This document shows, piece after piece, positions 16,441-25,563 of a DNA stretch of 64,000 nt. The notes under the pieces were generated by a model, which was not told where the DNA came from, did not search any database, and saw only the letters and a program-made list of their open reading frames with translations. Numbering within the stretch: position 1 is the stretch's first letter; each line of letters begins with the position of its first letter. The position numbers were made by a program, and so were the translations under genes. Source of the stretch: Amycolatopsis benzoatilytica AK 16/65 (lineage in GTDB: Bacteria; Actinomycetota; Actinomycetes; Mycobacteriales; Pseudonocardiaceae); NCBI RefSeq assembly GCF_000383915.1, contig NZ_KB912942.1:6196564-6260563 (forward strand), written 5' to 3'.

Positions 16441-17249
16441 GCTGCGACACTGAGGTCGTGACTGAGCAGGGCCTCACTGTCGGGCGTGCGGCGGCGCTGG
16501 TCGGCGTGAGCGTCAAGACGCTGCATCACTGGGACGCGGTGGGGCTGGTGCGGCCGAGCGGCCGCACCAGCTCCGGATACCGGGTTTACTCCGATGAGGA
16601 CGTCGCGCGGATCCACCGGGTGCTGGTCTACCGGGAGCTGGGGTTTTCGCTGGCCGACATCGGCCCGTTGATCGACGACCCTTCGGTGGACTCGCATGCC
16701 CATTTGACCCGGCAGCGGCGCGAGTTGCGGGAACGCGTCGCGCGGTTGCGGGACATGGAGACCGCGGTGGAGCGGATGATGGCCGCCACTCGCGGCGGAA
16801 TGCAGCTGACCGCGCAGGAGCAGGTTTCGATCTTCGGTTCCGAGTGGAACCCGGACTGGGTGGACCAGGCCGCTGCGCGGTGGGGAGATACGAAGCAGTG
16901 GGCGCAATACCGGGAGCGGGCTACCGACCGGACCGCGGAGGATTGGCGCGGGGTCGCCGGGGAACACACGTCGATCAATGAGGACTTCGCGGCGGCGAAG
17001 CGCGCGGGCGTGGCGGCCGGGTCGCCGGAGGCCAACGCGCTGGCGGAGCGACACCGAGGAGTACTGGGGAATTACTTCGACTGTACCCACGCCATGCATG
17101 CGTGCATTGGGCGGCAGTTCGTCGCGGAGGCTGGATATGCGGAGTTCTACGACGGGATCGAGCCCGGGTTGACCGGGTGGATCCGGGACGTGATTTTCGC
17201 TAACGCGGTGGAGCACGGAGTGGATCCGGAGAACGCGGTGTGGGAATGA
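16437..17249 (+). CDS. MerR-family regulator with TipAS-like drug-binding domain
   Basis: 270 residues. The N-terminal winged helix reads LTVGRAAALVGVSVKTLHHW followed by DAVGLVRPSGRTSSGYRVYS, the canonical MerR DNA-binding region, then a long dimerisation helix (about 80-115). The C-terminal part resembles the TipAS domain, which in TipAL binds thiopeptides and other cationic drugs. TipAL uses a reactive Cys; here Cys lies in YFDCTHAMHACIGRQF. The ATG at 16437 overlaps the VOC stop; a GTG at 16458 is an alternative. It probably binds the palindrome at 15872. Confidence 0.85.
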   Translation: MSCDTEVVTEQGLTVGRAAALVGVSVKTLHHWDAVGLVRPSGRTSSGYRVYSDEDVARIHRVLVYRELGFSLADIGPLIDDPSVDSHAHLTRQRRELRERVARLRDMETAVERMMAATRGGMQLTAQEQVSIFGSEWNPDWVDQAAARWGDTKQWAQYRERATDRTAEDWRGVAGEHTSINEDFAAAKRAGVAAGSPEANALAERHRGVLGNYFDCTHAMHACIGRQFVAEAGYAEFYDGIEPGLTGWIRDVIFANAVEHGVDPENAVWE

Positions 17250-17329
17250 CCGTTCCCGGCTGGGCCTGAGCAGCTTTGGCACCCGGCGGCGAGGGGACGA
17301 AGTAGCCGGGAGACGGACCGCGCTCGGCG

Positions 17330-18181
17330 CTAGCGACCCCGGCGGGCCATCTCTTCCAACCGGCGGATCCGGTCCTCGATCGGCGGATGCGTCGAGAACA
17401 TCTTGCTCAGGCCGGCCCCGGGACGGAACGGGTTCGCGATCATCAGGTGCGACTGCGAGACCACCGCCGGCTCGGGAGCCAGCGGGGCGGCGCGGGTGCC
17501 GCGTTCCAGCTTGCGCAGGGCGGAGGCCAGGCCGAGCGGATCGCCGGTCAGCTCCGCACCGGAGGCGTCCGCCTGGTACTCCCGGGAGCGGCTCACGGCC
17601 ATCTTGATCACGCCCGCGGCGATCGGGCCGACCAGCACCAGCAGCAGCGACATGAGCGGGTTGCCTTCCCGGTCGTCGCCGCCGAAGAAGAAGGCGAGGT
17701 TGGCCAGCACGCTCACCACGCTGGCCAGCGCGCCGGCTACGCACGAAATCAGGATGTCCCGGTTGTACACATGAGACAGCTCGTGGCCGAGCACCGCGCG
17801 CAGTTCGCGCTCGTCGAGGATCTCCAGGATTCCGGTGGTGCAGCACACCGCCGCGTGTTGCGGATTGCGGCCGGTGGCGAAGGCGTTCGGCGCGACGGTC
17901 GGGCTGAGATACAGCGAGGGCATCGGCTGCCGTGCGGACGTGGCCAGCTCTCGCACGATCCGGTACATCACCGGCTGTTCCACCTCGGACACCGGGCGCG
18001 CGCGCATCGCGCGCAGGGCCATCTTCTCCGAGTTGAAGTAGGCGTAGGCGTTGATCCCGAGCGCCAGAAGCAGGCCGATGACCAGTGCTCCGCGGCCGAA
18101 CAAGCCGCTGATCCCGATGATGATCGCGGACAGCAGACCCAGCAGCATCGCCGTCTTCAGACCGTTGTGGTGCTTGTGCAC
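17330..18181 (-). CDS. htpX: HtpX-like membrane zinc metalloprotease
   Basis: 283 residues, normal for M48B HtpX. Two membrane helices lie in the first 50 residues, then the zinc site [13 protein letters not shown] (HExxH) with the third ligand in [12 protein letters not shown], and two further hydrophobic segments between them. HtpX degrades misfolded membrane proteins. The GTG at 18181 has GGAGG eight bases upstream. It is divergent from the beta-propeller gene. Confidence 0.93.
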   Translation of the reverse strand: MHKHHNGLKTAMLLGLLSAIIIGISGLFGRGALVIGLLLALGINAYAYFNSEKMALRAMRARPVSEVEQPVMYRIVRELATSARQPMPSLYLSPTVAPNAFATGRNPQHAAVCCTTGILEILDERELRAVLGHELSHVYNRDILISCVAGALASVVSVLANLAFFFGGDDREGNPLMSLLLVLVGPIAAGVIKMAVSRSREYQADASGAELTGDPLGLASALRKLERGTRAAPLAPEPAVVSQSHLMIANPFRPGAGLSKMFSTHPPIEDRIRRLEEMARRGR

Positions 18182-18316
18182 GTGCGCCGCCTCCGTCCGC
18201 TTCGCAAGATTGGTTACTCACCGGAAACAACGCGATCGGGCGACCCGAAGTTCCTTCGCATGATCCTTGCCCGGGTTAGGGTCGGCGAGCAACCCAACTG
18301 AGGGGGCAGGTGAGCG

Positions 18317-19276
18317 ATGACGGCCGCACAGTGGTCCCGACGAGGCCTGTTTACGCTGGTCACAGCGGGTGCCGCCGCCTTACTGCCGCAGGCCGCAGCC
18401 GCGGAGCGGGTGGCGATCGTGCAGGTCGGCGGGAACCTGTCCGCACTGGCGGTGAGTCCGGTCACCGGGCTTGTCTACGCGGCGGATCCGCAGTCGGGGT
18501 CGGTCGTGGTCCTCGATCCGGATCAGGCGCGAGTCGTCTCCGTGCTGGCCGCGGGCGGCGAACCCAGCGACGTCGCGGTGGACGCGAGCCGGATCTACGT
18601 CGCGAATCCGCCGGGCGGGACGGTGGCGGTCTTCGACAGCCAGACTCACCAGCTGCTCAGCGTGGTCAGCGCGGGAGCGGGCGCCTCAGCTCTCGCACTG
18701 GACGGCCCCGCCAACCTCGTCTACGCGGTGAGCAGCCAGACCGGGACGTTCGCGGTCATCGACAGCATCAGCCTCACCCTGCAGAAACTGCTGCCGGCAC
18801 CGAAACCCGGACTCGCCGGAATCGCGCTCGATCGCGGGCGGCGGCGCGCGTACTGCACCAGCCCGGGCACGAACACCGTCGAGATCTGCGATCTCGACGC
18901 GAAGAAGTTCTCCGGCAGCGTCGACGTCGGGGCCTCCCCCACCGGGATCGGCGTGCACGAGCCGAGCGGCGCGGTGTTCGTGGCGAACTCCGCGATCCAC
19001 CATCTGTCTATTGTGGACGGATCGACGCGCACCCAGACCAAGACCATCCTGCTCCGCAGCGAGGCGTCGTCGCTCGCCGTACACCAGGGCACCGACACGG
19101 TGTACACCAACGGGGGACAGAATGGACTGTCCCGGGTGGACGGACGGGCCGAACTCCTCACCGGAGAGCTCAGCCTCGGGATCAATCCCGGCGACGTGGC
19201 GGTGGATCAGCGCACTCGCACCGTGTACGTGAGCGATCCGCTGCACGGCACGATCTCCATCGTGCGCGATTTCTGA
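18317..19276 (+). CDS. Secreted YncE-like beta-propeller protein
   Basis: 319 residues. The N-terminus WSRRGLFTLVTAGAAALLPQ resembles a Tat signal, with twin Arg before a hydrophobic stretch and an Ala-rich cleavage region. The mature part is a run of about six blades of some 40 residues, each with a pattern like VYAADPQSGSVVVLD, IYVANPPGGTVAVFD or VYVSDPLHGTISIV, as in YncE/surface-layer propellers. No catalytic site is visible. The ATG at 18317 follows a GAGGGGG site. The function is unknown, probably binding on the cell surface. Confidence 0.75.
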   Translation: MTAAQWSRRGLFTLVTAGAAALLPQAAAAERVAIVQVGGNLSALAVSPVTGLVYAADPQSGSVVVLDPDQARVVSVLAAGGEPSDVAVDASRIYVANPPGGTVAVFDSQTHQLLSVVSAGAGASALALDGPANLVYAVSSQTGTFAVIDSISLTLQKLLPAPKPGLAGIALDRGRRRAYCTSPGTNTVEICDLDAKKFSGSVDVGASPTGIGVHEPSGAVFVANSAIHHLSIVDGSTRTQTKTILLRSEASSLAVHQGTDTVYTNGGQNGLSRVDGRAELLTGELSLGINPGDVAVDQRTRTVYVSDPLHGTISIVRDF

Positions 19277-19315
19277 CCGTGCCAGTGAAGTAACTCCAGG
19301 TATACCGTGAAGGCC

Positions 19316-20191
19316 ATGGAACTTGGACTCCAAATCCCTGACTTCACCTGGGCTGGCGGACCGGCCCGGCTCGGCGCCGACCTGGCCGCGGTGGCCCGGG
19401 CGGCGGACGAGGCCGGGTTCGCCTATCTCGCCGTGATGGACCACTTCTTCCAGATCCGCAGCGTCGGCCCGAGCGACCACGACATGCTCGAGGCGTACAC
19501 CACGCTCGGCTACCTCGCCGCGCACACCGAGCGGGTCAAGCTGTTCACGCTGGTCACCGGCGTCCTCTACCGGCACCCCGGCCTGCTCGCGAAGGCGATC
19601 ACCACGCTCGACGTGCTCTCCGGCGGCCGCGCGATCCTCGGCATCGGGGCAGGCTGGAACGAAGAAGAGTCGCGCGGGCTCGGCTTCCCGTTCCCGCCCA
19701 CGAAGGAACGCTTCGAACTGCTCGAAGAGAACCTGCGTTACGTCCAGCAGATGTGGGAGGAGGGCGACGAACCGTTCACCAGCAAACATTTCGCCGCCGA
19801 ACGGCTGCTGAACGTGCCGCAGTCGCTGCAGCGGCCGCACCCGCCGATCATGGTCGGCGGCGGCGGCGAGAAGAAGACGCTGCGGTTCGTCGCGCAGTAC
19901 GGCGACATGTGCAACCTCTTCAACGGGCCGGACCTCGAACACAAGCTGGACGTGCTCAAGCAGCACTGCGAGAACGAGGGCCGCGACTACGCCGAGATCA
20001 CCAAGACCGTCTACCAGCCACTCGACATCGGCCCGGACGGCGAGAAGGCCGACGAGTTGAAGGCCGAACTGGAACGGCTGCGCGGGCTCGGCGTGGACGC
20101 CGCGATCGGGTTCCTGCCCGGCGTGCCCGATCTCCGGCTCATCGAGAAGTTCGCGAACGACATCATCCCCGCCGCGAAGGAACTGGCATGA
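19316..20191 (+). CDS. LLM-class oxidoreductase, probably F420-dependent (tandem copy 1)
   Basis: 291 residues, full-length luciferase-like TIM barrel. Blocks include MELGLQIPDFTW, YLAVMDHFFQI, GVLYRHPGLLAKA and TTLDVLSGGRAILGIGAGWN, the last lying at the F420/flavin site, followed by HPPIMVGGGGEKKTL. The ATG at 19316 lies seven bases after TACCGT, suggesting a leaderless mRNA; a GTG at 19307 is possible. The stop overlaps the next gene's ATG. Its product is very similar to the next gene's. The substrate is unknown. Confidence 0.83.
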   Translation: MELGLQIPDFTWAGGPARLGADLAAVARAADEAGFAYLAVMDHFFQIRSVGPSDHDMLEAYTTLGYLAAHTERVKLFTLVTGVLYRHPGLLAKAITTLDVLSGGRAILGIGAGWNEEESRGLGFPFPPTKERFELLEENLRYVQQMWEEGDEPFTSKHFAAERLLNVPQSLQRPHPPIMVGGGGEKKTLRFVAQYGDMCNLFNGPDLEHKLDVLKQHCENEGRDYAEITKTVYQPLDIGPDGEKADELKAELERLRGLGVDAAIGFLPGVPDLRLIEKFANDIIPAAKELA

Positions 20192-21060
20192 AACTCGGCT
20201 TGCACCTGTCCCAGCAGACCTGGCCGAACGGCCCGGCCGCACTCGGCTCGGACCTCGCCTACGTCGGCCGGACCGCCGAGGCGGCCGGCTTCGAGTACGT
20301 CTCGGTGATGGACCACTTCTTCCAGATCTCCGGTTACGGCCCGCCGGAGCACGAGATGCTGGAGGCGTACACCACGCTCGGCTACCTCGCCGCGCACACC
20401 GAGCGCGTCAAGCTGCTCACCCTGGTCACCGGCGTCCTCTACCGGCACCCCGGCCTGCTCGCGAAGGCCGTCACGACCCTCGACGTGCTCTCCGGCGGCC
20501 GCGCGATCCTCGGCATCGGGGCAGGCTGGAACGAGGAAGAGGCACGCGGCCTCGGCTTCCGGTTCCCGCCGATGAAGGAGCGGTTCGAGCAACTGGAGGA
20601 CGCGCTGCGCTACGTCCGCCAGATGTGGGCCGAGGGCGACGAGCCGTTCACCGGAACGCACGTCAGCGCCGAGCGGTTGCTGAACAGTCCGCAGTCGCTG
20701 CAGCGTCCGCACCCGCCGATCCTGATCGGCGGCAGCGGGGAGAAGAAGACGCTGCGGTTCGTCGCGCAGTACGGCGACATGTGCAACCTGTTGCCCGGTC
20801 CGGACCTCGGCCGCAAGCTGGACGTACTGAAGCAGCACTGCGAGGACGTCGGCCGCGACTCTTCGGAAATCACGAAAACCGCCGCGATTCGCTTGGATCT
20901 CGGCGAAAACGGCGAGAAAACCGGGCAGCTGCTGGACGAGCTGGGCCAACTGGCGGAGCTTGGTCTCGACGCCGCGATGGGCTGGGCCGAAGGTGTTCCG
21001 AACCCGGCGGTCTTCGAGCGGTTCGCGACGGAAGTGATCCCGGCGGCGGAGAAATTGTGA
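20188..21060 (+). CDS. LLM-class oxidoreductase, probably F420-dependent (tandem copy 2)
   Basis: 290 residues, paralogue of the preceding gene, starting at an ATGA overlap. It shares long identical blocks (YTTLGYLAAHTERVKL, GVLYRHPGLLAKA, LDVLSGGRAILGIGAGWNEE, LRFVAQYGDMCNL) but differs in the last 60 residues. Several stretches of more than 40 bases are identical at DNA level between the copies, while flanking stretches have drifted, suggesting gene conversion. A hairpin terminator follows. Confidence 0.83.
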   Translation: MKLGLHLSQQTWPNGPAALGSDLAYVGRTAEAAGFEYVSVMDHFFQISGYGPPEHEMLEAYTTLGYLAAHTERVKLLTLVTGVLYRHPGLLAKAVTTLDVLSGGRAILGIGAGWNEEEARGLGFRFPPMKERFEQLEDALRYVRQMWAEGDEPFTGTHVSAERLLNSPQSLQRPHPPILIGGSGEKKTLRFVAQYGDMCNLLPGPDLGRKLDVLKQHCEDVGRDSSEITKTAAIRLDLGENGEKTGQLLDELGQLAELGLDAAMGWAEGVPNPAVFERFATEVIPAAEKL

Positions 21061-21064
21061 ACGG

Positions 21065-21100
21065 ACGGCACCGGATGGCCATCGCGCCGTCCGGTGCCGT
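21065..21100 (+). terminator. Hairpin terminator after the LLM pair
   Basis: ACGGCACCGGA pairs perfectly with TCCGGTGCCGT (11 bp) around a 14-base loop, five bases after the stop; no strong T-run. Confidence 0.7.
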
Positions 21101-21251
21101 TCGCGGCAGCCAAAAGATCGTTTGCCGGCACCAAAACATGGTCTCGGTTCCGAATCGGTCCCGCTGAGCTTCCCGGTGCGGTGTAACGACCGCCGGGTGC
21201 GGATCGACCTGCCCTACGCAGATCGCGCACCCGATGCGAGGAGCCAGGTAC

Positions 21252-22484
21252 ATGGCCACATGCCGTCTCTGCGGTTCGGAAGGAACCGCCAGCGTGGTGG
21301 ACCTGGGCGCAACCCCGCCCTGCGAACGGTTTCTCACCGCCGCACAGCTCGCCGAGCCCGAGCCCACCTTCCCGCTGCATCTCGAGGTCTGCACGGAATG
21401 CTGGCTCGCGCAGATCCCGCCGTTGCTCGACCCCGCAGACACCTTCACCGACTACGCGTATTTCTCGTCTTTTTCCACCTCCTGGGTCGAACACGCGAAG
21501 CGGTTCACCGAAAACGCGGTCTCCCGGCTCGGGCTCACCGACCAGTCGTTCGTCGTCGAGGTCGCGAGCAACGACGGGTACCTGCTCAAGCACGTCGTGG
21601 ACCGCGGGATCCGTTGCCTGGGCGTGGAACCTTCGGTCAACGTGGGCCAAGCCGCGCGTGCAGCGGGAGTTCCCACGCTCACCGCCTTCCTCTCCGCGGA
21701 AACCGGGCAACAGGTGCGCGCCGCACACGGCCCGGCCGATCTGGTCGTCGCCAACAATGTCTACGCGCACATTCCGGACATCCTCGGCTTCACCCGGGGT
21801 CTGCGCGCGCTGGTCGCCGACGACGGCTGGGTGTCCATCGAAGTGCAGCACCTGCTGACGCTGATCGAGAAGAACCAGTACGACACCATTTATCACGAGC
21901 ACTTCCAGTACTACACCGTCGAATCCGCCCGGCGCGCGCTGGCCACCGGCGGGCTGAGCGTCCTCGACGTGGAGCTCCTGCCCACCCACGGCGGTTCGAT
22001 CCGGCTGTGGGCCCGGCCCGCCGAAGCCGCGGGTGAGCCGAGCGCGCGGATGGCCGAGGTGCTGGACCGGGAGAAGGCGGCCGGGCTGCACGAACTGTCC
22101 GGCTACACCGAGTTTTCCGAACGCGTCACCCGGGTCCGGCTCGAATTGCTCGAATTTCTCCTCGCCGCCCGGAAAGCCGGCAAGACCACCGTCGGCTACG
22201 GCGCCCCGGGCAAGGGCAACACGCTGCTCAACCACTGCGGGATCCGGACCGACCTGCTGCCCTACACCGTCGACCGCAACCCCTACAAGCACGGCCGGTT
22301 CACACCGGGTACCCGGATCCCGGTGCTGGCTCCGGACCGGCTCGAAGCCGACCGGCCGGACTACGTGCTCGTCCTGCCCTGGAACCTCCGGGACGAGCTG
22401 ACCGCACAGCTTTCCTATGTCGGCGCGTGGGGCGGCAAGCTCGTCTTCCCGATTCCGCGCCTGGAAATCGTCGAGGTGACGTGA
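21252..22484 (+). CDS. Sugar C-methyltransferase (TylC3/NovU-like)
   Basis: 410 residues with the three-part architecture of NDP-ketosugar C-methyltransferases. An N-terminal zinc-binding region has Cys 4, 7, 47 and 50 (CRLC, CTEC). A SAM-binding core has EVASNDGYLL (about 103-112) and the catalytic His/Tyr block YHEHFQYYT. A C-terminal domain contains GYGAPGKGNTLLN, which binds the nucleotide-sugar. It adds a methyl branch next to a keto group. The ATG at 21252 has GAGGAG nine bases upstream. It leads a tight run with the next three genes. Confidence 0.88.
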   Translation: MATCRLCGSEGTASVVDLGATPPCERFLTAAQLAEPEPTFPLHLEVCTECWLAQIPPLLDPADTFTDYAYFSSFSTSWVEHAKRFTENAVSRLGLTDQSFVVEVASNDGYLLKHVVDRGIRCLGVEPSVNVGQAARAAGVPTLTAFLSAETGQQVRAAHGPADLVVANNVYAHIPDILGFTRGLRALVADDGWVSIEVQHLLTLIEKNQYDTIYHEHFQYYTVESARRALATGGLSVLDVELLPTHGGSIRLWARPAEAAGEPSARMAEVLDREKAAGLHELSGYTEFSERVTRVRLELLEFLLAARKAGKTTVGYGAPGKGNTLLNHCGIRTDLLPYTVDRNPYKHGRFTPGTRIPVLAPDRLEADRPDYVLVLPWNLRDELTAQLSYVGAWGGKLVFPIPRLEIVEVT

Positions 22485-22485
22485 A

Positions 22486-23274
22486 GTGAAGGTCGTTCTC
22501 TTCTGCGGCGGCTACGGGATGCGGATGCGCAGCGGCGCCGACGACGATCTCCCGAAGCCGATGGCCGCGGTCGGCCCCCGGCCGCTGCTGTGGCACGTGA
22601 TGCGGTACTACGCGCACTATGGGCACACCGAGTTCATCCTGTGCCTCGGCTACGGCGCGCACCACATCAAGAACTTCTTCCTCGATTACCGCGAGACCGA
22701 GTCCAACGACTTCGTGCTCAGCGAGGGCCGGGTCGAACTGTTGTCGACCGACATCAGCGACTGGTCGATCTCGCTCGTGCAGACCGGTATCGAATCGCCG
22801 ATCGGCGAGCGGCTGCGCCGGGTCCGCCCTTACCTCGGCGACGACGAGATGTTCCTCGCCAACTACGCCGACGTGCTGACCGACGCCCCGCTCGACGAGA
22901 TGATCGAGCGTTTCGCGGCGAGCGGCGCGGGCGCCTCGATGATGGTCGTCCCGCCGGAATCGACCTTCCACTGCGTGGACCTCGCCCCGGACGGACGCGT
23001 CGGCGGGATCACCCCGGTCAGCGAGATGCCGTTGTGGTCCAACGGCGGCTATTTCGTTCTCCGCCAAGAGGTCTTCGACCATATCCCGGAGAACGGCGAC
23101 CTCGTGGCGGACGGGTGTGTCGGCCTGGCGAAGGAGGGCAAGCTGCTCGGCTACCCGTACCGCGGCTTCTGGAAACCCACCGACACCGTCAAGGAACGGC
23201 TTTCCCTCAACACCGCCTACGCGCACGGCGACCGGCCGTGGATGGTCTGGGAAACCGCGCGGGCGGGACGCTGA
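22486..23274 (+). CDS. Sugar-1-phosphate nucleotidyltransferase, RfbF-like
   Basis: 262 residues resembling glucose-1-phosphate cytidylyltransferase: FCGGYGMRMR and LPKPMAAVG form the nucleotide-binding loop, LLWHVMRYYAHYGHTEFILC follows, and NYADVLTD supplies the metal-binding Asp. GFWKPTDTVKE near the end is typical of RfbF. The activating nucleotide (CTP or dTTP) is inferred only. The GTG start is one base after the previous stop. It would charge the sugar that the flanking enzymes modify. Confidence 0.85.
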   Translation: MKVVLFCGGYGMRMRSGADDDLPKPMAAVGPRPLLWHVMRYYAHYGHTEFILCLGYGAHHIKNFFLDYRETESNDFVLSEGRVELLSTDISDWSISLVQTGIESPIGERLRRVRPYLGDDEMFLANYADVLTDAPLDEMIERFAASGAGASMMVVPPESTFHCVDLAPDGRVGGITPVSEMPLWSNGGYFVLRQEVFDHIPENGDLVADGCVGLAKEGKLLGYPYRGFWKPTDTVKERLSLNTAYAHGDRPWMVWETARAGR

Positions 23275-23942
23275 TGCGGGCCCTGTTTCCGGAGGTCTGT
23301 GCGGAGATCACGGTACTCGGCGCGCACTGCGACGACATCGCGATCGGTGCCGGCGGCAGTCTGCTCGAACTGTGCCGCGCCAATCCGGGCATGCGGGTGA
23401 CCGCGCTGGTGCTGTCGGGTGCCGGCACTCCCCGAGAGGCTGAGGAACGGGCCGCGCTGGCGGCGTTCTGCCCGAAAGCGGACCTGGCGGTGACCGTTCT
23501 CGATCTCCGCGACGGCCGGCTTCCCGCGCAATGGGACCTGGCCAAGGACGCGCTCGAAGCGCTGCGCCGTCAATGCGAGCCTGATCTGGTTTTCGCACCC
23601 GCCGCCCACGACGCGCACCAGGACCACCGCGGGCTGGCGAAGCTGGTGCCGACCGCGTTCCGCGACCACGTGATCCTCGGCTACGAGATCCTCAAGTGGG
23701 AGTCCGACCTCGCCCAGCCCACCGTGTTCTTCCCGCTGGCCGAGGAAACGATCCGGGAGAAGAGCGATCTGCTCGCCACGCACTACCGGTCGCAGCACGG
23801 GCGGGGCTGGTTCGACCACGAAGCGTTCGCCGGTCTGGCCCGGGTACGCGGGGTGCAGTGCCAGCACCGGTACGCGGAGGCATTCAATGCGCCGAAACTG
23901 ACGATCGCGGCGGCGCGCAGCTCCGCGGCGAAAAGGAAATGA
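23274..23942 (+). CDS. PIG-L family deacetylase
   Basis: 222 residues of the LmbE/PIG-L zinc hydrolase family. The metal motif AHPDDxxxG appears as AHCDDIAIG (residues 17-25, with Cys in place of Pro), and the second metal/catalytic block as AHDAHQDHRG. Family members remove acetyl groups from GlcNAc-containing substrates (mycothiol, GPI, some antibiotics). The ATG overlaps the previous stop by one base (TGATG). Its place inside an NDP-sugar operon suggests it deacetylates an amino sugar or glycan made here. Confidence 0.87.
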   Translation: MRALFPEVCAEITVLGAHCDDIAIGAGGSLLELCRANPGMRVTALVLSGAGTPREAEERAALAAFCPKADLAVTVLDLRDGRLPAQWDLAKDALEALRRQCEPDLVFAPAAHDAHQDHRGLAKLVPTAFRDHVILGYEILKWESDLAQPTVFFPLAEETIREKSDLLATHYRSQHGRGWFDHEAFAGLARVRGVQCQHRYAEAFNAPKLTIAAARSSAAKRK

Positions 23943-23951
23943 GGAAGATCT

Positions 23952-24980
23952 GTGCGCGTACTCCTGACCGGACACCTCGGCTACCTCGGCACCGTCATGG
24001 CACCCGTCCTCACCGCGGCGGGCCACGACGTCGTCGGCCTCGATTCGGGCCTGTACTCGACCTGCGTGCTCGGCCCCGCGGTGCACGACCCGAAGGCGGT
24101 CGCCCTCGACCTGCGAGACGTCCAGCCGGAGCACGTCGCCGGTTTCGACGCGGTGATCCACCTCGCGGCGTTGTCCAACGACCCGCTCGGCTCGCTGGAC
24201 CCGGAAATCACCTACGCGATCAACCACCGCGCCTCCACCCGGCTGGCGCAGCTGGCCAAAGACGCCGGTGTGCGCCGGTTCCTCTACGCCTCGACGTGTT
24301 CGGTCTACGGCGCCAGCGGCGGCGACCTGCTGGTGAACGAAGACGCGCCGCTGCGGCCAGTCACGCCTTATGCCGAATCGAAAGTCCGGGTGGAGGACGA
24401 TCTGCTCCGCCTCGCAGACGACGATTTCAGCCCGGTATTCCTGCGCAACGCCACCGCGTTCGGCTTCTCGCCCCGGCTGCGCGCGGACATCGTGCTGAAC
24501 AATCTGGTCGGCCACGCGATCCTGACCAACACGGTGAAGGTGCTTTCCGACGGAACTCCATGGCGTCCGCTGGTACACGCTCGCGATATCGCGGCCGCCT
24601 TCTCCGAGGCACTGAACGCACCTCGGGACGCGGTGCACGGCAAGGCGTTCAACGTCGGGACCGAGGCGAACAACCTGCGGGTCTCGGAGATCGCCCAGGC
24701 CGTCGTGGACGCCGTTCCCGGCGCGGACCTGCTGATCACCGGCGAAGCCGGGGCGGACCCGCGGTCCTACCGGGTCGACTTCAGCCGGATCCGGGCCGCC
24801 CTGCCGGGGTTCGCCTGCGCCTGGTCAGTGCCGGCGGGCGCGCGCGAGCTCGCCGACGCCTACCGGCGCCACCACTTGACCGAGGCCGATTTCGAGCAGC
24901 GGTTCACCCGGCTCGCCCGCCTCGCCGCGCGACGCGCGGACGGCACGCTGGGCCCGGACCTGCGCCCGATCGCTCCATGA
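23952..24980 (+). CDS. NAD-dependent epimerase/dehydratase (extended SDR)
   Basis: 342 residues. The Rossmann motif TGHLGYLG is at the N-terminus, LAALSNDPLG follows, and the catalytic triad is visible as STCSVYG (Ser) and YAESK (Tyr-x-x-x-Lys). The resemblance is to UDP-glucose/GlcNAc 4-epimerases and related NDP-sugar epimerases. A GTG at 23952 with GAGGAAG upstream is the start. Its stop lies two bases from the stop of the convergent RmlC-like gene. Confidence 0.88.
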   Translation: MRVLLTGHLGYLGTVMAPVLTAAGHDVVGLDSGLYSTCVLGPAVHDPKAVALDLRDVQPEHVAGFDAVIHLAALSNDPLGSLDPEITYAINHRASTRLAQLAKDAGVRRFLYASTCSVYGASGGDLLVNEDAPLRPVTPYAESKVRVEDDLLRLADDDFSPVFLRNATAFGFSPRLRADIVLNNLVGHAILTNTVKVLSDGTPWRPLVHARDIAAAFSEALNAPRDAVHGKAFNVGTEANNLRVSEIAQAVVDAVPGADLLITGEAGADPRSYRVDFSRIRAALPGFACAWSVPAGARELADAYRRHHLTEADFEQRFTRLARLAARRADGTLGPDLRPIAP

Positions 24981-24982
24981 CC

Positions 24983-25531
24983 TCAGGCGCCGAGGCTGCG
25001 GACCAGGTCGGCCCAGGTTCCGGCGGCGGCGTCGCGGTCGCTGAGCACCGAGACCGGCAACGGCCACTCGATCGCGAGCTCCGGGTCGTCGTAGCGCACC
25101 GCGAGGTCCTCGGCCGGGTCGTGCGGACGGTCGATCCGGTAGCAGACGTCGGCGTATTCGCTGAGGACCTGGAACCCGTGCAGGAAGCCCGGCGGGATGT
25201 ACAGGTGCGCGAACTCGACGTCGTCGAGGCGGAATGCCTGCTGCTCGCCGAAGGTCGCGGAGCCGGGCCGGATGTCCACGAGAACGTCGTGCACCGCACC
25301 GCGCGCGCACCGCACCAGCTTCGCCTCGCCGCGGCCGGAGCGCCCGTGCATCCCGCGCAGCACGCCCAGCCGCGACCGCGATTGCGAGTCCTGTTGGAAG
25401 GTTTCGGCGGCCAGGCCGTGCTCAGCGGCGATCGCCGTGTCGAACGTCCGGGTGAACAGACCACGCTCGTCGTGGTGCGGTTCGGGGACGAACAGCAGGA
25501 CTCCGGCCAGCGCACCAGGTTCGACTCTCAT
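24983..25531 (-). CDS. dTDP-4-keto-6-deoxysugar 3,5- or 3-epimerase, RmlC-like
   Basis: 182 residues, a cupin of the RmlC family. DERGLFTRTFD opens it, RGMHGRSGRGEAKLV contains the catalytic His (RGMH, equivalent to RGLH), and YIPPGFLHGFQVLSEYADVCY contains the active-site Tyr/His region. It would epimerise a 4-keto sugar made through RmlA and a dehydratase. The ATG at 25531 starts 32 bases from the divergent methyltransferase-like gene, so the two share a very short promoter region. Confidence 0.88.
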   Translation of the reverse strand: MRVEPGALAGVLLFVPEPHHDERGLFTRTFDTAIAAEHGLAAETFQQDSQSRSRLGVLRGMHGRSGRGEAKLVRCARGAVHDVLVDIRPGSATFGEQQAFRLDDVEFAHLYIPPGFLHGFQVLSEYADVCYRIDRPHDPAEDLAVRYDDPELAIEWPLPVSVLSDRDAAAGTWADLVRSLGA

Positions 25532-25563
25532 CGGTCCATTTTCGCTCGGAAAGGACTTTCGCG

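Noticed and set aside
18686-20242. 518-codon minus-strand frame opposite the beta-propeller and LLM genes
   Set aside because: Shadow of two clear genes on the other strand; no family features.
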